From the NCBI RefSeq assembly GCF_000344805.1, contig NC_020453.1, forward strand, positions 4,249,001 through 4,313,000: a DNA stretch of 64,000 nt, read 5' to 3'. This document shows, piece after piece, positions 50,620 to 60,225 of the stretch. Every line of letters begins with the position of its first letter. Within the stretch, counting starts at the first letter, position 1. Under the pieces are notes generated by a model. The model was not told the DNA's origin and did not search any database. It saw nothing but the letters and a program-made list of their open reading frames with translations. This DNA is from Bradyrhizobium oligotrophicum S58. GTDB lineage: Bacteria; Pseudomonadota; Alphaproteobacteria; Rhizobiales; Xanthobacteraceae. Position numbers and translations under genes: made by a program.

Positions 50620-51264
50620 TCAGCCGGAGTGAGGGGCAGCCCGGTCGCCGCCGGCCTGCGCAGCCTCAGCATTGCGCGGCATGACGCCGGAAAGGACAAG
50701 CTTTTCGTGCGCGGCGATGATCGCATCCTTGGTCAGCCGGCCGCCCGGACGATACCAGCTGCACAACCCGGTCAGCAGCGCGATGATGGCAAAGGTCGCG
50801 ACCTGGACGTCGTCGACGTCGAACACGCCTTGCGCCACGCCGTCGCTCAGGATGTCCGCCAGCCGGCGTTCATAGCTGCCGCGGAGCGCGACCACCGCTT
50901 CATAGTTGCGGGGATCGAGGCTGCGCAGCTCCGAATTGGCGATGAAGACCTCGCGTTTCCGGGTCATGTGATAGCTGACGTGGAAGGCGACGAACGCCCG
51001 CAGCCTTTCGACCGGACCCTGCCTGTCGCGCAGCGCCAGTTCGAGCTCGCGCAGGAGGTCGTTGATGTGGTCCTGGATCAGCTCCGCCAGCAGCTCCTGC
51101 TTGGTGCTGATGTGGTTGTAGAGCGAGCCGGGCTGGATGCCGACCTCCGCGGCGAGCTGGCGCAGGCTCATCGCCTCATAGCCGTGCTGGAAGATCAGCC
51201 GCAGGCCGGCCTTGCGGATCGCCTCCATCGTCGTCGGACCATGGGATCCGATCGTGCGCGCCAT
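50620..51264 (-). CDS. TetR family transcriptional regulator (candidate repressor of the adjacent carboxylase operon)
   Basis: The 214-residue protein has a TetR DNA-binding domain (about 10-56: TTMEAIRKAGLRLIFQHGYEAMSLRQLAAEVGIQPGSLYNHI) and a helical ligand domain. GAGGATGAA precedes the ATG at 51264; a longer frame to 51354 is rejected. It is divergent from the acyl-CoA carboxylase/HMG-CoA lyase operon across 326 bases. TetR proteins named LiuQ control leucine catabolism in some proteobacteria, so this is a reasonable but unproven role. Confidence 0.9.
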   Translation of the reverse strand: MARTIGSHGPTTMEAIRKAGLRLIFQHGYEAMSLRQLAAEVGIQPGSLYNHISTKQELLAELIQDHINDLLRELELALRDRQGPVERLRAFVAFHVSYHMTRKREVFIANSELRSLDPRNYEAVVALRGSYERRLADILSDGVAQGVFDVDDVQVATFAIIALLTGLCSWYRPGGRLTKDAIIAAHEKLVLSGVMPRNAEAAQAGGDRAAPHSG

Positions 51265-51408
51265 TTCATCCTCACTGGACCGCCCGAGGGTGTCGAGCCG
51301 GCGAATCCGGCCCGATGGTGTCTGTTGTGGGTATGAACCCCGCTGTCGTCTCAACCATCTGCGGCCAGATCATCACTCTACAACAATCCGCTTGAGAATA
51401 GAATTTAA

Positions 51409-51424
51409 AAACGTATGATCGTTT
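51409..51424. promoter_or_regulatory. AAACG-N6-CGTTT inverted repeat, candidate TetR operator
   Basis: AAACGTATGATCGTTT lies between the TetR gene and the carboxylase operon, in the only AT-rich patch of the gap (51395-51427). Arms of five bases with a six-base spacer suit a TetR dimer. It is 167 bases before the carboxylase start. Confidence 0.5.
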
Positions 51425-51590
51425 AATTCGAGAGCGGCGGACGGCCATCAAAGGTCGCCGGGGCGGGCAGGGAGGACAGCATGCCGGCAAAGATGGTACA
51501 CCCGCCCTCGCAGCGGCCCAGACGGCCGCGCGCGGTCTGACGCGTGCTCCCTCGGCTTCCCCCTCCAGCCCCGCAACGAAGACGCCGGTC

Positions 51591-53198
51591 ATGACGCTTC
51601 ACTCCACGATCGATCCATCGTCCTCCGATTTCGCCCGTAATGCCGACGCCATGCGCGCGCTGGTCGCCGACCTCAGGACAAGGCTGGGGCAGGTCGCCGA
51701 GGGTGGCGGCGAAGCCTCGCGCAAGCGGCATTTGTCGCGCGGCAAGATGCTGGCGCGGCAGCGCGTCGACCTGCTGCTCGACCCCGGAACGGCGTTCCTG
51801 GAGCTGTCCCCGCTGGCCGCGCACGGGCTCTATGGCGGCGATGTCCATTCGGCCAGCATCGTCACCGGCATCGGCCGCATCGCGGGGCGCGAATGCGTCG
51901 TCGTCGCCAATGACGCGACCATCAAGGGCGGCACGTATTACCCGATGACGGTGAAGAAGCACCTGCGCGCCCAGGACATCGCGCGGCAGAACAATCTGCC
52001 CTGTGTCTACATGGTCGACTCCGGCGGGGCGTTCCTGCCGCTGCAGGACGAGATCTTCCCCGACGAGCGGCATTTCGGCCGCATCTTCTACAACCAGGCG
52101 CAGATGTCGGCGCAGGGCATCCCGCAGATCGCGATCGTGATGGGCTCGTGCACGGCCGGCGGCGCCTATGTGCCGGCGATGTCGGACGAGAGCATCATCG
52201 TGCGCAATCAGGGCACCATCTTTCTCGGAGGACCGCCGCTGGTGAAGGCCGCGACCGGGGAGGTCGTCAGCGCCGAGGAGCTCGGTGGCGCCGACGTGCA
52301 TTCGCGGCAATCTGGCGTGACCGATCACTACGCACAGAACGATGCGCACGCGATCGGAATCGCGCGCCGCATCGTCGGCACCCTGAAGCCTCCGGGCGCG
52401 CGCACCGTGCTCAACATGCGCGAGGTCCGCGCGCCGCGCTATGCGGCCGAGGAGATCTACGGCGTGGTGCCCGCCGACGGCCGCAAGCCATTCGACGTCC
52501 GCGACATCATCGCCCGCGTGGTCGACGGCTCGGAGTTCGACGAGTTCAAGAAGCTCTACGGCCAGACGCTGGTGTGCGGCTTCGCGCATGTCTGGGGCCA
52601 TCCGGTCGGCATCATCGCCAACAACGGGATCCTGTTCAGCGAGAGCTCGCTGAAGGGCGCGCACTTCATCGAGCTGTGCTGCCAGCGCAACATTCCGCTG
52701 GTGTTCCTGCAGAACATCACCGGCTTCATGGTCGGCAAGAAATACGAGGCCGGCGGCATCGCGCGTGACGGCGCCAAGCTCGTGACGGCGGTTGCCACCG
52801 CCGCGGTGCCGAAATTCACGGTCGTGATCGGCGGCTCCTATGGCGCCGGCAATTACGGCATGTGCGGTCGCGCCTATGCGCCGCGCTTCCTGTGGATGTG
52901 GCCGAATGCGCGCATCTCGGTGATGGGGGGCGAGCAGGCGGCGATGGTGCTGAGCCAGGTCCGCCGCGACGGCATCGAAGCCAAGGGCGAGAGCTGGCCC
53001 ACGGAAGAGGAAGAGAAATTCCGTGAGCCCATTCGTGCGCAGTACGAGGCGCAGGGCAATCCGTATTACGCGACGGCGCGGCTGTGGGACGACGGCGTGA
53101 TTGATCCCGCCGATACCCGCCTCGTGCTCGGGCTCGGATTATCAGCCGCCGCCAATGCCCCGGTCGAGCCGACCAAGTTCGGCCTGTTCAGGATGTGA
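51591..53198 (+). CDS. liuB: methylcrotonyl-CoA carboxylase-type carboxyltransferase (beta) subunit
   Basis: The 535-residue subunit transfers carboxyl from biotin to the acyl-CoA, here most likely 3-methylcrotonyl-CoA of leucine breakdown. Family marks: [78 protein letters not shown] [14 protein letters not shown], and [14 protein letters not shown]. Length fits MCC beta (about 535) better than propionyl-CoA carboxylase beta (about 510). The biotin carboxylase gene follows after two bases, and HMG-CoA lyase after that. Confidence 0.92.
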   Translation: MTLHSTIDPSSSDFARNADAMRALVADLRTRLGQVAEGGGEASRKRHLSRGKMLARQRVDLLLDPGTAFLELSPLAAHGLYGGDVHSASIVTGIGRIAGRECVVVANDATIKGGTYYPMTVKKHLRAQDIARQNNLPCVYMVDSGGAFLPLQDEIFPDERHFGRIFYNQAQMSAQGIPQIAIVMGSCTAGGAYVPAMSDESIIVRNQGTIFLGGPPLVKAATGEVVSAEELGGADVHSRQSGVTDHYAQNDAHAIGIARRIVGTLKPPGARTVLNMREVRAPRYAAEEIYGVVPADGRKPFDVRDIIARVVDGSEFDEFKKLYGQTLVCGFAHVWGHPVGIIANNGILFSESSLKGAHFIELCCQRNIPLVFLQNITGFMVGKKYEAGGIARDGAKLVTAVATAAVPKFTVVIGGSYGAGNYGMCGRAYAPRFLWMWPNARISVMGGEQAAMVLSQVRRDGIEAKGESWPTEEEEKFREPIRAQYEAQGNPYYATARLWDDGVIDPADTRLVLGLGLSAAANAPVEPTKFGLFRM

Positions 53199-53200
53199 TC

Positions 53201-55207
53201 ATGGCTCGTCCCGGATTGTATCGTCGTTTCCGCAAGCTCCTGATCGCCAATCGCGGCGAGATTGCCGTGCGCGTGATCCGCACGGCGCGCGCCATGGGAT
53301 TGAAGACCGTCGCGGTCTATTCCGAGGCGGACCGCAACGCGCTGCATGTCGCGCTCGCCGACGAGGCGGTGCTGCTCGGCCCCGCCCGCGCTCGCGATTC
53401 CTACCTCAACATCGAGCGGCTGATCGAGGCCGCGAGGCAGACAGGCGCCGAGGCGATTCATCCCGGCTATGGCTTCCTGTCCGAGAGCGCCGAATTCGCG
53501 CAGGCCTGTCTCGATGCAGGGCTGGTCTTCGTCGGACCCACAGCGGCGATGATCACCGCGATGGGGTCGAAGTCCGGCTCCAAATTCCTGATGGAGCAGG
53601 CGGGCGTGCCGCTGGTGCCCGGCTATCACGGCGAGGCGCAGGACGAAGCGACGCTCGCCGATGAAGCCGCGCGGATCGGCTTTCCCGTTCTGATCAAGGC
53701 CTCTGCCGGCGGTGGCGGCCGCGGCATGCGCGTGGTCAACGCAGCCGGCGACCTCACTGATGCCGTCACCAGTGCCAAGCGCGAGGCCAAGGCCGCGTTC
53801 GGCGACGACCGCGTGCTGATCGAGAAGTTCGTCCAGAACCCGCGCCACATCGAGGTGCAGATCGTCGGCGACAGCCACGGCAATCTGGTGTCGCTGTTCG
53901 AACGCGAATGCACCCTGCAGCGCCGGCACCAGAAGGTGATCGAGGAGGCGCCGTCGCCGACGCTCACGCCGGCGCAGCGCGAGACGGTGTGCGCGGCGGC
54001 GCGGCGCGCGGCCGGCGCCGTCAACTATGTCGGCGCGGGCACCATCGAATTCGTCTCCGACGGCCGCGATGTGTTCTTCATCGAGATGAACACACGCCTG
54101 CAGGTCGAGCATCCCGTCACCGAGCTGATCACAGGTGTTGACCTCGTCGAATGGCAGCTGCGCGTCGCGTTCGGCGAAGAGTTGCCGCTGAAGCAGGACC
54201 AGATCCGGCTCAATGGCCACGCCATCGAGGCCCGCGTCTATGCGGAAAATCCGGCGAAGAACTTCATGCCGTCGGTCGGAACCGTCAAGACCTGGCGGCT
54301 TCCTGCTGAAGCCGGCGGCCTGCGCATCGATGCCGGCTATCGCGAGGGCGATGCCGTCTCGCCCTATTACGACGCGATGCTCGCCAAGATGATTGCCTGG
54401 GCGCCGACGCGCGACGTCGCGATCGAGCGGCTCAACCGCAGCCTGGAGGACACGGACGTTCGTGGCATCGTCAGCAACATCCCGTTCCTGTCGGCGCTGC
54501 TGACGCATCCGGATGTCGCGGCGAACGCGATCGATACCGGCTTCATCGAACGCCATCTATCGCAACTGACGCAGTCAGGCGCAGCGGCAGGCGATGTCGA
54601 GCTGTGCGCAGCGGTCGCGGCCATACTCATCGACGAGCAGAAGGCGGCCGCGAAGGAGCAGGGATCGCCGTGGCGTGCCTCCGGCTGGATGCCGGTAGGC
54701 TTGCGCCAGCGCGTGTTCTCGCTCCGGCACGGCGCTGGAGCCGAGCCGCAGACCGTCACGCTGGCCTATGGTCCGGGCGTGCAGACCCTGTCTGTCGATG
54801 GTCGTGAGATGTCGTTCTCGATCGCGCTAACAGATGACGGCGGCTTCGACCTTGTGCGCGACGGTGTCAAATCCCATGTGGTGGCCGTCATCGAGGGCCA
54901 CGAATTGTACCTTCGGACCCGCAACGGCCGGTTCGATCTGCACTGGATCGATCCGTTCGGCGGTGACGACGAGGAGCAGGCCGGCGAGGACAAGATCGTG
55001 GCGCCTTTGCCGGGAACCGTGGTGGCGCTGCTCGCGCAGGAGGGCGCCGTCCTGGAGAAGGGCGCGGCGATCCTGACGCTCGAAGTCATGAAGATGGAGC
55101 AGACCCTGCGGGCGCCGTTCGCTGGCCGGCTCAAGGCGATCAAGTGCAAGGTTGGCGACATCGTGCAGGAAGGCGTCGAATTGGCAGAGGTCGAACCCTC
55201 TGCCTGA
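53201..55207 (+). CDS. liuD: methylcrotonyl-CoA carboxylase-type biotin carboxylase/BCCP (alpha) subunit
   Basis: The 668-residue subunit carboxylates its own biotin. Order: biotin carboxylase domain (FRKLLIANRGEIAVRVIRTARAMG; ATP-grasp KASAGGGGRGMR; ECTLQRRHQKVIEEAPS; FIEMNTRLQVEHPVTE), a BT-like region and a C-terminal biotinyl domain. The biotin lysine is Lys631 in EVMKMEQ; most enzymes have EAMKM, so Val replaces Ala. Start is ATG 53201 or the GTG at 53195 that overlaps the upstream stop. Confidence 0.93.
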   Translation: MARPGLYRRFRKLLIANRGEIAVRVIRTARAMGLKTVAVYSEADRNALHVALADEAVLLGPARARDSYLNIERLIEAARQTGAEAIHPGYGFLSESAEFAQACLDAGLVFVGPTAAMITAMGSKSGSKFLMEQAGVPLVPGYHGEAQDEATLADEAARIGFPVLIKASAGGGGRGMRVVNAAGDLTDAVTSAKREAKAAFGDDRVLIEKFVQNPRHIEVQIVGDSHGNLVSLFERECTLQRRHQKVIEEAPSPTLTPAQRETVCAAARRAAGAVNYVGAGTIEFVSDGRDVFFIEMNTRLQVEHPVTELITGVDLVEWQLRVAFGEELPLKQDQIRLNGHAIEARVYAENPAKNFMPSVGTVKTWRLPAEAGGLRIDAGYREGDAVSPYYDAMLAKMIAWAPTRDVAIERLNRSLEDTDVRGIVSNIPFLSALLTHPDVAANAIDTGFIERHLSQLTQSGAAAGDVELCAAVAAILIDEQKAAAKEQGSPWRASGWMPVGLRQRVFSLRHGAGAEPQTVTLAYGPGVQTLSVDGREMSFSIALTDDGGFDLVRDGVKSHVVAVIEGHELYLRTRNGRFDLHWIDPFGGDDEEQAGEDKIVAPLPGTVVALLAQEGAVLEKGAAILTLEVMKMEQTLRAPFAGRLKAIKCKVGDIVQEGVELAEVEPSA

Positions 55208-55229
55208 TCCTCGAACCAAAGAGGTCAGC

Positions 55230-56144
55230 ATGAGCGAGAGCGTGCGCATCATCGAAATGGGCCCGCGCGACGGCCTGCAGAATGAGAAGACGCTGGTCAG
55301 CGTCGCCGATCGCATCGCCTTCGTCCGCGCATTGGTCGACGCCGGCCTGACCACGGTCGAGGTCGGCGCGTTCGTCTCGCCCAAGGCGATCCCGCAGATG
55401 GTGGGATCGGACGAGGTGATGCGCAGCGTCGCCGCGCTGCCCGGCGAATTCCATGTGCTGGTGCCCAACGTGAAGGGCTATGAGGCCGCACACGCCGCGG
55501 GCGCCAAGGTGATCTCGGTGTTCACCGCGGCCTCGGAGAGCTTCTCCCGCGCCAACATCAATTGCTCGATCGGCGAGTCGCTGGAGCGCTTCAAGCCGGT
55601 GATCGCCCATGCCAAGACCGACGGCATCAAGGTGCGCGGCTATGTTTCCTGCGCGTTGGGTTGCCCCTATGAAGGTGAGATCAAGCCGCAGGCGGTGGCC
55701 GACGTCGCGAAGGCGTTGTGGGACCTCGGCTGCTACGAGGTCTCGCTCGGCGACACGATTGGCGTCGGCACGCCGCTCAAGGCCAGGCAGATGCTGCGCG
55801 CGGTCGGCGGCGACGTGCCCGTCGCGCGTCTTGCCATGCATTTCCACGACACCTACGGCCAGGCACTGGCCAATCTCTACGCCGGCATGGAGGAGGGCGT
55901 CCGTGTCATCGACGCAGCCGCCGGCGGCCTCGGCGGCTGTCCGTTCGCGCCGGGCGCGACCGGCAATGTCGCAACGGAGGACGTCGTCTATATGCTCGAG
56001 GGAATGGGCGTCCGGACCGGCGTCGATATGGCGAAACTGCTGGCCGCCACCAACGAGATGAGCCGGCTGCTCGGCCGCCCGCCGGTCAGCCGTGTCGCCG
56101 CGGCGCTGAATGCAAGGGGCAGGCGAGTAGCGAATGGCGAGTAG
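55230..56144 (+). CDS. liuE: hydroxymethylglutaryl-CoA lyase
   Basis: The 304-residue TIM-barrel enzyme splits HMG-CoA to acetoacetate and acetyl-CoA, the last step of leucine breakdown. Marks: EMGPRDGLQNEK near residue 9, SCALGCPYEG, SLGDTIGVGTP, the metal-site MHFHDTYGQ, and the catalytic Cys in GGLGGCPFAPGATGN. GAGG precedes the ATG at 55230. The last seven residues (RRVANGE) and the stop are encoded by a repeated 14-base motif, so the natural C-terminus probably ended slightly earlier. Confidence 0.94.
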   Translation: MSESVRIIEMGPRDGLQNEKTLVSVADRIAFVRALVDAGLTTVEVGAFVSPKAIPQMVGSDEVMRSVAALPGEFHVLVPNVKGYEAAHAAGAKVISVFTAASESFSRANINCSIGESLERFKPVIAHAKTDGIKVRGYVSCALGCPYEGEIKPQAVADVAKALWDLGCYEVSLGDTIGVGTPLKARQMLRAVGGDVPVARLAMHFHDTYGQALANLYAGMEEGVRVIDAAAGGLGGCPFAPGATGNVATEDVVYMLEGMGVRTGVDMAKLLAATNEMSRLLGRPPVSRVAAALNARGRRVANGE

Positions 56145-56200
56145 CGAATGGGGCTGAGCCCTTCGCCGATCGCTATTCGCTACTCTCTATTCGCCATTTT
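56124..56200. repeat. direct and inverted repeats between the lyase and TRAP permease genes
   Basis: GCGAGTAGCGAATG occurs twice in tandem (56124-56137, 56138-56151). The inverted form ATTCGCTACTC lies at 56175-56185, with another ATTCGCCATT at 56190. The arms can fold over the convergent gene ends. The lyase stop codon (56142-56144) lies inside the second copy. I recall such GAGTAGCGAATAG-type arrays in Bradyrhizobium intergenic DNA. Confidence 0.8.
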
Positions 56201-57558
56201 CAGCGGCTGAGATCCGGCCCCATCACCAGATCCGGCAACCCGGTCGAGATCTGCGGCACGAAGCAGAGCAGCAGCACGGCGGCCATCATCAGCAGCACGA
56301 ACGGCAGGGTGCCCCAGATCACCTCGCGCAGCGGGATGTCGGGCGCGACGTTCCTGATGACAAAGATGTTGAGACCCACCGGCGGGTGAATCAGCCCCAT
56401 CTCCATGACAATCGTCATCACCACGCCGAACCAGATGATGTCGAAATTCGCGGCACGCAGCGGCGGCAGGATGATCGGCGCCGTCATCAGGATGATCGAG
56501 ACCGGCGGCAGGAAGAAGCCGAGCACGATCACCATCAGCAGGATCGCGAACAGCAGTTCCCAGCGCGGCAGGTGCATCGCCACGATGGACTCCGCCACCG
56601 ACTGCGAGATGTGCAGGTAGCTCATCACGTAGGAGTACAGCAGCGACATGCCGATGATCAGCATCAGCATGGTCGATTCGCGCAGCGTCGCCTTCATGAT
56701 CGGCGCCAGATCGGCCGGGCTCCAGACGCGGTAGATGATCGCGATCAGCACCAGCGCGAGAATGCCGCCGAGACCGGCGGTTTCCGATGGCGTGGCGAGG
56801 CCGCCATACAGCGCGACCATGACGCCGGTCAGCAGCAGCACGAACGGGATCACGCGTGGCAGCACGGAGAAGCGCTGCGCCATCGTGAAATCGTCCTTGG
56901 TCAGGATGTCCGACCAGGTGCCCTCCTTCTCATAGACGGCTTTCGCGCGCGCATATTCCTGCCGGAAGCGCACCACCGAATAGACGCCGAACAAGGTCAC
57001 CAGCAGCAGCCCAGGACCGATGCCCGCGAGAAACAACCGTCCCAGCGACTTCTCCGCCGCGATCGCGAACAGGATCATCGTGATCGATGGCGGCAGCAGG
57101 ATGCCGAGCGTTCCGCCGGCGGCGATGATGCCGGCCGCGAAGCCGCCGGAATAGCCGCGCTTGCGCATCTCGGGAATGCCGGCCGAGCCGATCGCCGAGC
57201 AGGTCGCGGGTGATGATCCGGCCATCGCCGCGAACAGCGCGCAGGCGAACACGTTGGCCACGCCGAGACCGCCGGGAACGCGATGCAGCCAGGCATGCAG
57301 CGCGGAGTAGAGATCCTGTCCGGCGCGGGACCGGCCGATCGCGGCGCCCTTGAGGATGAACAGAGGAATCGACAGCAGCGTGATCGACGCCATCTCCTCA
57401 TAGACGTTCTGTGTGACCGTATCGAGCGATGCGGCCGGCATGTAGATCGCCATGAAAACCACGGCAACGGCGCCGAGCGCGAAGGCGATCGGCATGCCCG
57501 CGAACATCGCAAACAGAGTCGCCAGCCCGTAGGAGAGCCCAATTCCGAAGACGCTCAT
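56200..57558 (-). CDS. dctM: TRAP transporter large permease (DctM)
   Basis: The 452-residue protein has about twelve membrane helices and DctM family stretches: FAMFAGMPIAFALGAVAVVFM, ATCSAIGSAGIPEMRKRGYS, GGTLGILLPPSITMILF, FFLPPVSIILMTAPIILPP and HPPVGLNIFVIRNVAP. It moves the substrate with the small permease, driven by sodium or protons. The ATG at 57558 overlaps the DctQ gene by four bases. Confidence 0.94.
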   Translation of the reverse strand: MSVFGIGLSYGLATLFAMFAGMPIAFALGAVAVVFMAIYMPAASLDTVTQNVYEEMASITLLSIPLFILKGAAIGRSRAGQDLYSALHAWLHRVPGGLGVANVFACALFAAMAGSSPATCSAIGSAGIPEMRKRGYSGGFAAGIIAAGGTLGILLPPSITMILFAIAAEKSLGRLFLAGIGPGLLLVTLFGVYSVVRFRQEYARAKAVYEKEGTWSDILTKDDFTMAQRFSVLPRVIPFVLLLTGVMVALYGGLATPSETAGLGGILALVLIAIIYRVWSPADLAPIMKATLRESTMLMLIIGMSLLYSYVMSYLHISQSVAESIVAMHLPRWELLFAILLMVIVLGFFLPPVSIILMTAPIILPPLRAANFDIIWFGVVMTIVMEMGLIHPPVGLNIFVIRNVAPDIPLREVIWGTLPFVLLMMAAVLLLCFVPQISTGLPDLVMGPDLSR

Positions 57559-58103
57559 CGCCGCGCTCCGGTCAGCGGCGCAATGATCTGCAGCAGCATC
57601 TGGATGCAGAGCAGGGTCATGCCCGCGGCCATCAGGCCATAGGGGATCGCAAGCGGCGGCGACCACATCGAATTGGAGACCTGGCCGTCTTCCCAGGCCT
57701 CGTGCGTGAGGGTCCAGGACTTCCAGGTGAAGAACGCACAGAACAAAAAGCTCGCGACGTCGACCAGCCAGAGCCGGATCCGGTTCGCCAGCGGCGACAG
57801 CAGGCCGACGAAGGCCTCGATGCTGACATGGCCGCGGTGCTCCTGCACGTAGGACGCGGTCATGAAGGTCGCGCCGACCAGCAGGAACACGGCCGCTTCG
57901 TCCTGCCAATAATTGGCGGCCTTGAACAGCGCGCGACCCGCCACGCTGTAGCTCAGGATGACGCAAGCCGCGATCAGCGCAATCGCGGCCAGCACGACGA
58001 TGATGCTGTTGAGCAGCGAAACCACCCGCTGAAGCGGCGCCAGCGGTCCGCTGGCGCCGCTGGTCGGCGTGGCCTCGCTATCGGAGACGGGCGCGTGCAT
58101 CAA
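57555..58103 (-). CDS. dctQ: TRAP transporter small permease (DctQ)
   Basis: The 182-residue protein has four helices: IIVVLAAIALIAACVILSYSV, DEAAVFLLVGATFMTASYV, LWLVDVASFLFCAFFTWKSW and IPYGLMAAGMTLLCIQMLLQ. The HRGHVSIEAF motif after helix 2 is the DctQ signature. Its start (58103 or 58100) directly abuts the stop of the binding-protein gene. Confidence 0.92.
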   Translation of the reverse strand: MMHAPVSDSEATPTSGASGPLAPLQRVVSLLNSIIVVLAAIALIAACVILSYSVAGRALFKAANYWQDEAAVFLLVGATFMTASYVQEHRGHVSIEAFVGLLSPLANRIRLWLVDVASFLFCAFFTWKSWTLTHEAWEDGQVSNSMWSPPLAIPYGLMAAGMTLLCIQMLLQIIAPLTGARR

Positions 58104-59126
58104 TCAGGCCGCGACGTCGGAAGCGAGCTTAAGCAGCTTGGCAGCAGTCGCGGTCTTGGCGCCATAGTCCTTCCAGGCGGTGTCGCGGGCGATGTCGCGC
58201 CACTTGTTGACGATCTCGGCGTCGAGCTCGGAGACCTTCGCGCCGGCCTTCTCGTAGACCTTGGCGACCTCGATGTCGTCATCCTGCGCGCCCTTGCGTC
58301 CGAACGCCTCCAGCTCGGCGCCGACCGCAAGGATGATGTCCTGCTGGTTCTTCGGCAGCTTGTCGAAGGTGGCCTTCGACATCATCAGCGGCTCGAGCAT
58401 GAACCAGTAGGAGGCCTTGGCGCCGGAGGTCAGCGCCTTCGACACTTCCTCCAGGCGGAACGAGATCAGGCTGGTCGAGGAGGTGATGCCGGCATCGCAG
58501 GCGCCGGTCTGCATCGCGGTGTAGATTTCGTTCGAGGGAACCGAGAGCACAGAGGCCCCCGCGGTCTGCAGCACCATGTCCATCTCGCGCGAGCCGCCAC
58601 GGACCTTCATGCCCTTGGCGTCGTCCGGGGTGACCAGCGGACGCGACCGGCTGGCGACGCCGCCCGCCTGCCAGACCCAGGACAGCAGAATGATGCCCTT
58701 GTCGGCGAGGAAGTCGGTCAGCGCCTTGCCGACCGGCTCGTTCTTCCAGCGCATGCCCTGGTCGTAGGTCGTGACCAGCCCTGGCATCAGCGCAATGTTG
58801 GTCTCCGGAACCTCGCCGCCGGCATAAGGCATCGGATAGAGGCTGATGTCGAGCGCGCCCTTCCGCATGGCCGAGAACTGCGCGACGGTCTTGATCAGCG
58901 ACGAGTTCGGATAGATCTCGGCCGCGATCTCGCCGCCCGAACGTTTCGACACCTCTTCAGCGAAGACCCGGCAGAGCCGGTCGCGGAAGTCGCCCTTGTC
59001 GATGGTGCCTCCGGGAAACTGGTGGGAGATCTTCAGCGTGGTTGCGGCGTGCGCCGTTCCGGTTCCAAAACGCAGAATGGCGGGCGCAGCAAGCGCGGAC
59101 GCAATGAGGTGGCGGCGTGAGAGCAT
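58104..59126 (-). CDS. dctP: TRAP transporter periplasmic substrate-binding protein (DctP)
   Basis: The 340-residue protein has a twin-arginine-type signal (MLSRRHLIASALAAPAIL, Arg4-Arg5) cut near AHA-ATT, then the DctP fold with TLKISHQFPGG, MKVRGGSREMDMVLQTAGASVLSVPSNEIYTAMQTGACDAG and SKASYWFML-like ASYWFMLEPLMMSK. An Arg in the conserved VRG position binds carboxylates in this family, so the ligand is likely an organic acid. AGGGGAAA precedes the ATG at 59126. Order P-Q-M forms one operon. Confidence 0.92.
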   Translation of the reverse strand: MLSRRHLIASALAAPAILRFGTGTAHAATTLKISHQFPGGTIDKGDFRDRLCRVFAEEVSKRSGGEIAAEIYPNSSLIKTVAQFSAMRKGALDISLYPMPYAGGEVPETNIALMPGLVTTYDQGMRWKNEPVGKALTDFLADKGIILLSWVWQAGGVASRSRPLVTPDDAKGMKVRGGSREMDMVLQTAGASVLSVPSNEIYTAMQTGACDAGITSSTSLISFRLEEVSKALTSGAKASYWFMLEPLMMSKATFDKLPKNQQDIILAVGAELEAFGRKGAQDDDIEVAKVYEKAGAKVSELDAEIVNKWRDIARDTAWKDYGAKTATAAKLLKLASDVAA

Positions 59127-59487
59127 GAGATTTCCCCTGGACAACTTCTGATTGGGTTCCCGATCCGGTTCGTGGCGTGCTTATACTAGCCGGTCTGCTG
59201 GAATGACCTCTAGCCGAACAATACAGTTCGTTCGAGGTCAAATGCATGGGAAGCGACATATTGCTGCGGCGCAAATGTCAGCCTGTGGATCCCTTGCGTA
59301 GGTTGTACTAGCATTCGCTTGCCGGGCAAAATTGTGTCGCCCTCGCAGAACGCAGCGCGTTCGCGTCAAATTTGATCGATCGAAAGATTTTCGTCCGCTG
59401 CCGTAACAACCGCCGTTATCGCAACGTCAACACGGAAGAGCGGCGCATTGACCGCCGTCCAACCCCGTCCTCGAAGGAGCGATCATC
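59127..59487. other. 361-base region upstream of the TRAP operon
   Basis: It holds the TRAP promoter on one side and that of the MXKDX gene on the other. A short self-complementary TTGATCGATCGAAAG lies near 59370 and is not a FixK2 box. AT content rises at 59210-59300. I see no gene. Confidence 0.35.
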
Positions 59488-59727
59488 ATGACCAATCGTA
59501 GCCGTCTCATCCTCAGCATCTCCGCCGCTGCTCTCGCCTTCAACGTGGCCGTCGCGCCGGTTGCCTTCGCGGAAGACAAGATGGGTAAGGACGATGCGAT
59601 GAAGAAAGGCGCCATGTCCCACGACGGCATGAAGAAGGACACGATGGCGAAGGACGGCATGAAGAAGGACGATGCCATGTCCAAGGACGGGATGAAGAAG
59701 GACGACGGCATGATGAAGAAGAACTAA
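59488..59727 (+). CDS. MXKDX-repeat secreted protein
   Basis: The 79-residue product has a signal peptide (residues 1-28, cut before EDKMG) followed by about ten copies of a Met-Lys-Lys-Asp-Gly/Ala-type pentapeptide. This is the MXKDX pentapeptide repeat family, small, highly charged and periplasmic, of unknown function. GAAGGAG lies 11 bases before the ATG at 59488. Met-rich repeats suggest copper binding, which is inference. Confidence 0.88.
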   Translation: MTNRSRLILSISAAALAFNVAVAPVAFAEDKMGKDDAMKKGAMSHDGMKKDTMAKDGMKKDDAMSKDGMKKDDGMMKKN

Positions 59728-59871
59728 GCCGTCTTCCTTGTTTCTTTGTGCGATGGGACCAGCGCGAGCGATCATCGCGTCAATCCCATCGCCTCGCAAT
59801 ATCGCCATCCCATGCGACATCGTTGCGATGCCGCTCGTGACGACGCGCAAGTCTCAGTGCGGCGGTGCTGC

Positions 59872-60225
59872 TTACTTCTTCTTTCCGCGCGCCTTGCGCG
59901 CGGCATAGCGCGCGTCGCGCTTCGCCTTCTGCTCGGCTTCCATGTCGGCCAGGCGGGCGGCATGTTCTTCCGCCTCGCGTGCGAGCCGCGCAGCCTCGGC
60001 CGCCTTCGCCTCTTCATCGAGTCGCTTCTGCTCGGCCTTGGCGGCTTCGCGCTCCAATCGCTGCTGCTCGCGGCGGGCAGCGGCGGCTTCGCGCTCCTGC
60101 CGTCGCTTCGCGACCTCGGGATCGTCCGGTCCCGGCTGCGATTTGAATTTCTGCACGATGCTCTGGCGGGCCTGCTGTGCGGCCTTCTGCCGATCGGCAA
60201 ATCCGGGTTCCTTGAATCCTCTCAT
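59872..60225 (-). CDS. DUF6481-like charged helical protein (117 residues)
   Basis: The product begins MRGFKEPGFADRQKAAQQAR and is a single long helix of alternating Arg/Lys/Glu/Ala with a tail ARKARGKKK. The opening matches a short conserved alphaproteobacterial family I know as DUF6481. It may bind nucleic acid or ribosomes through its basic end; this is a guess. The start at 60225 is the only good ATG. Confidence 0.8.
   Translation of the reverse strand: MRGFKEPGFADRQKAAQQARQSIVQKFKSQPGPDDPEVAKRRQEREAAAARREQQRLEREAAKAEQKRLDEEAKAAEAARLAREAEEHAARLADMEAEQKAKRDARYAARKARGKKK

Noticed and set aside
56200..57966. 588-codon frame that would extend DctM far upstream
   Set aside because: The upstream part lies over dctQ in another frame; the DctM family begins at the ATG at 57558 with the usual four-base overlap.
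59366..59382. TTGATCGATCGAAAG as a FixK2 box
   Set aside because: It lacks the CAA half-site; it is a GATC-rich palindrome only.
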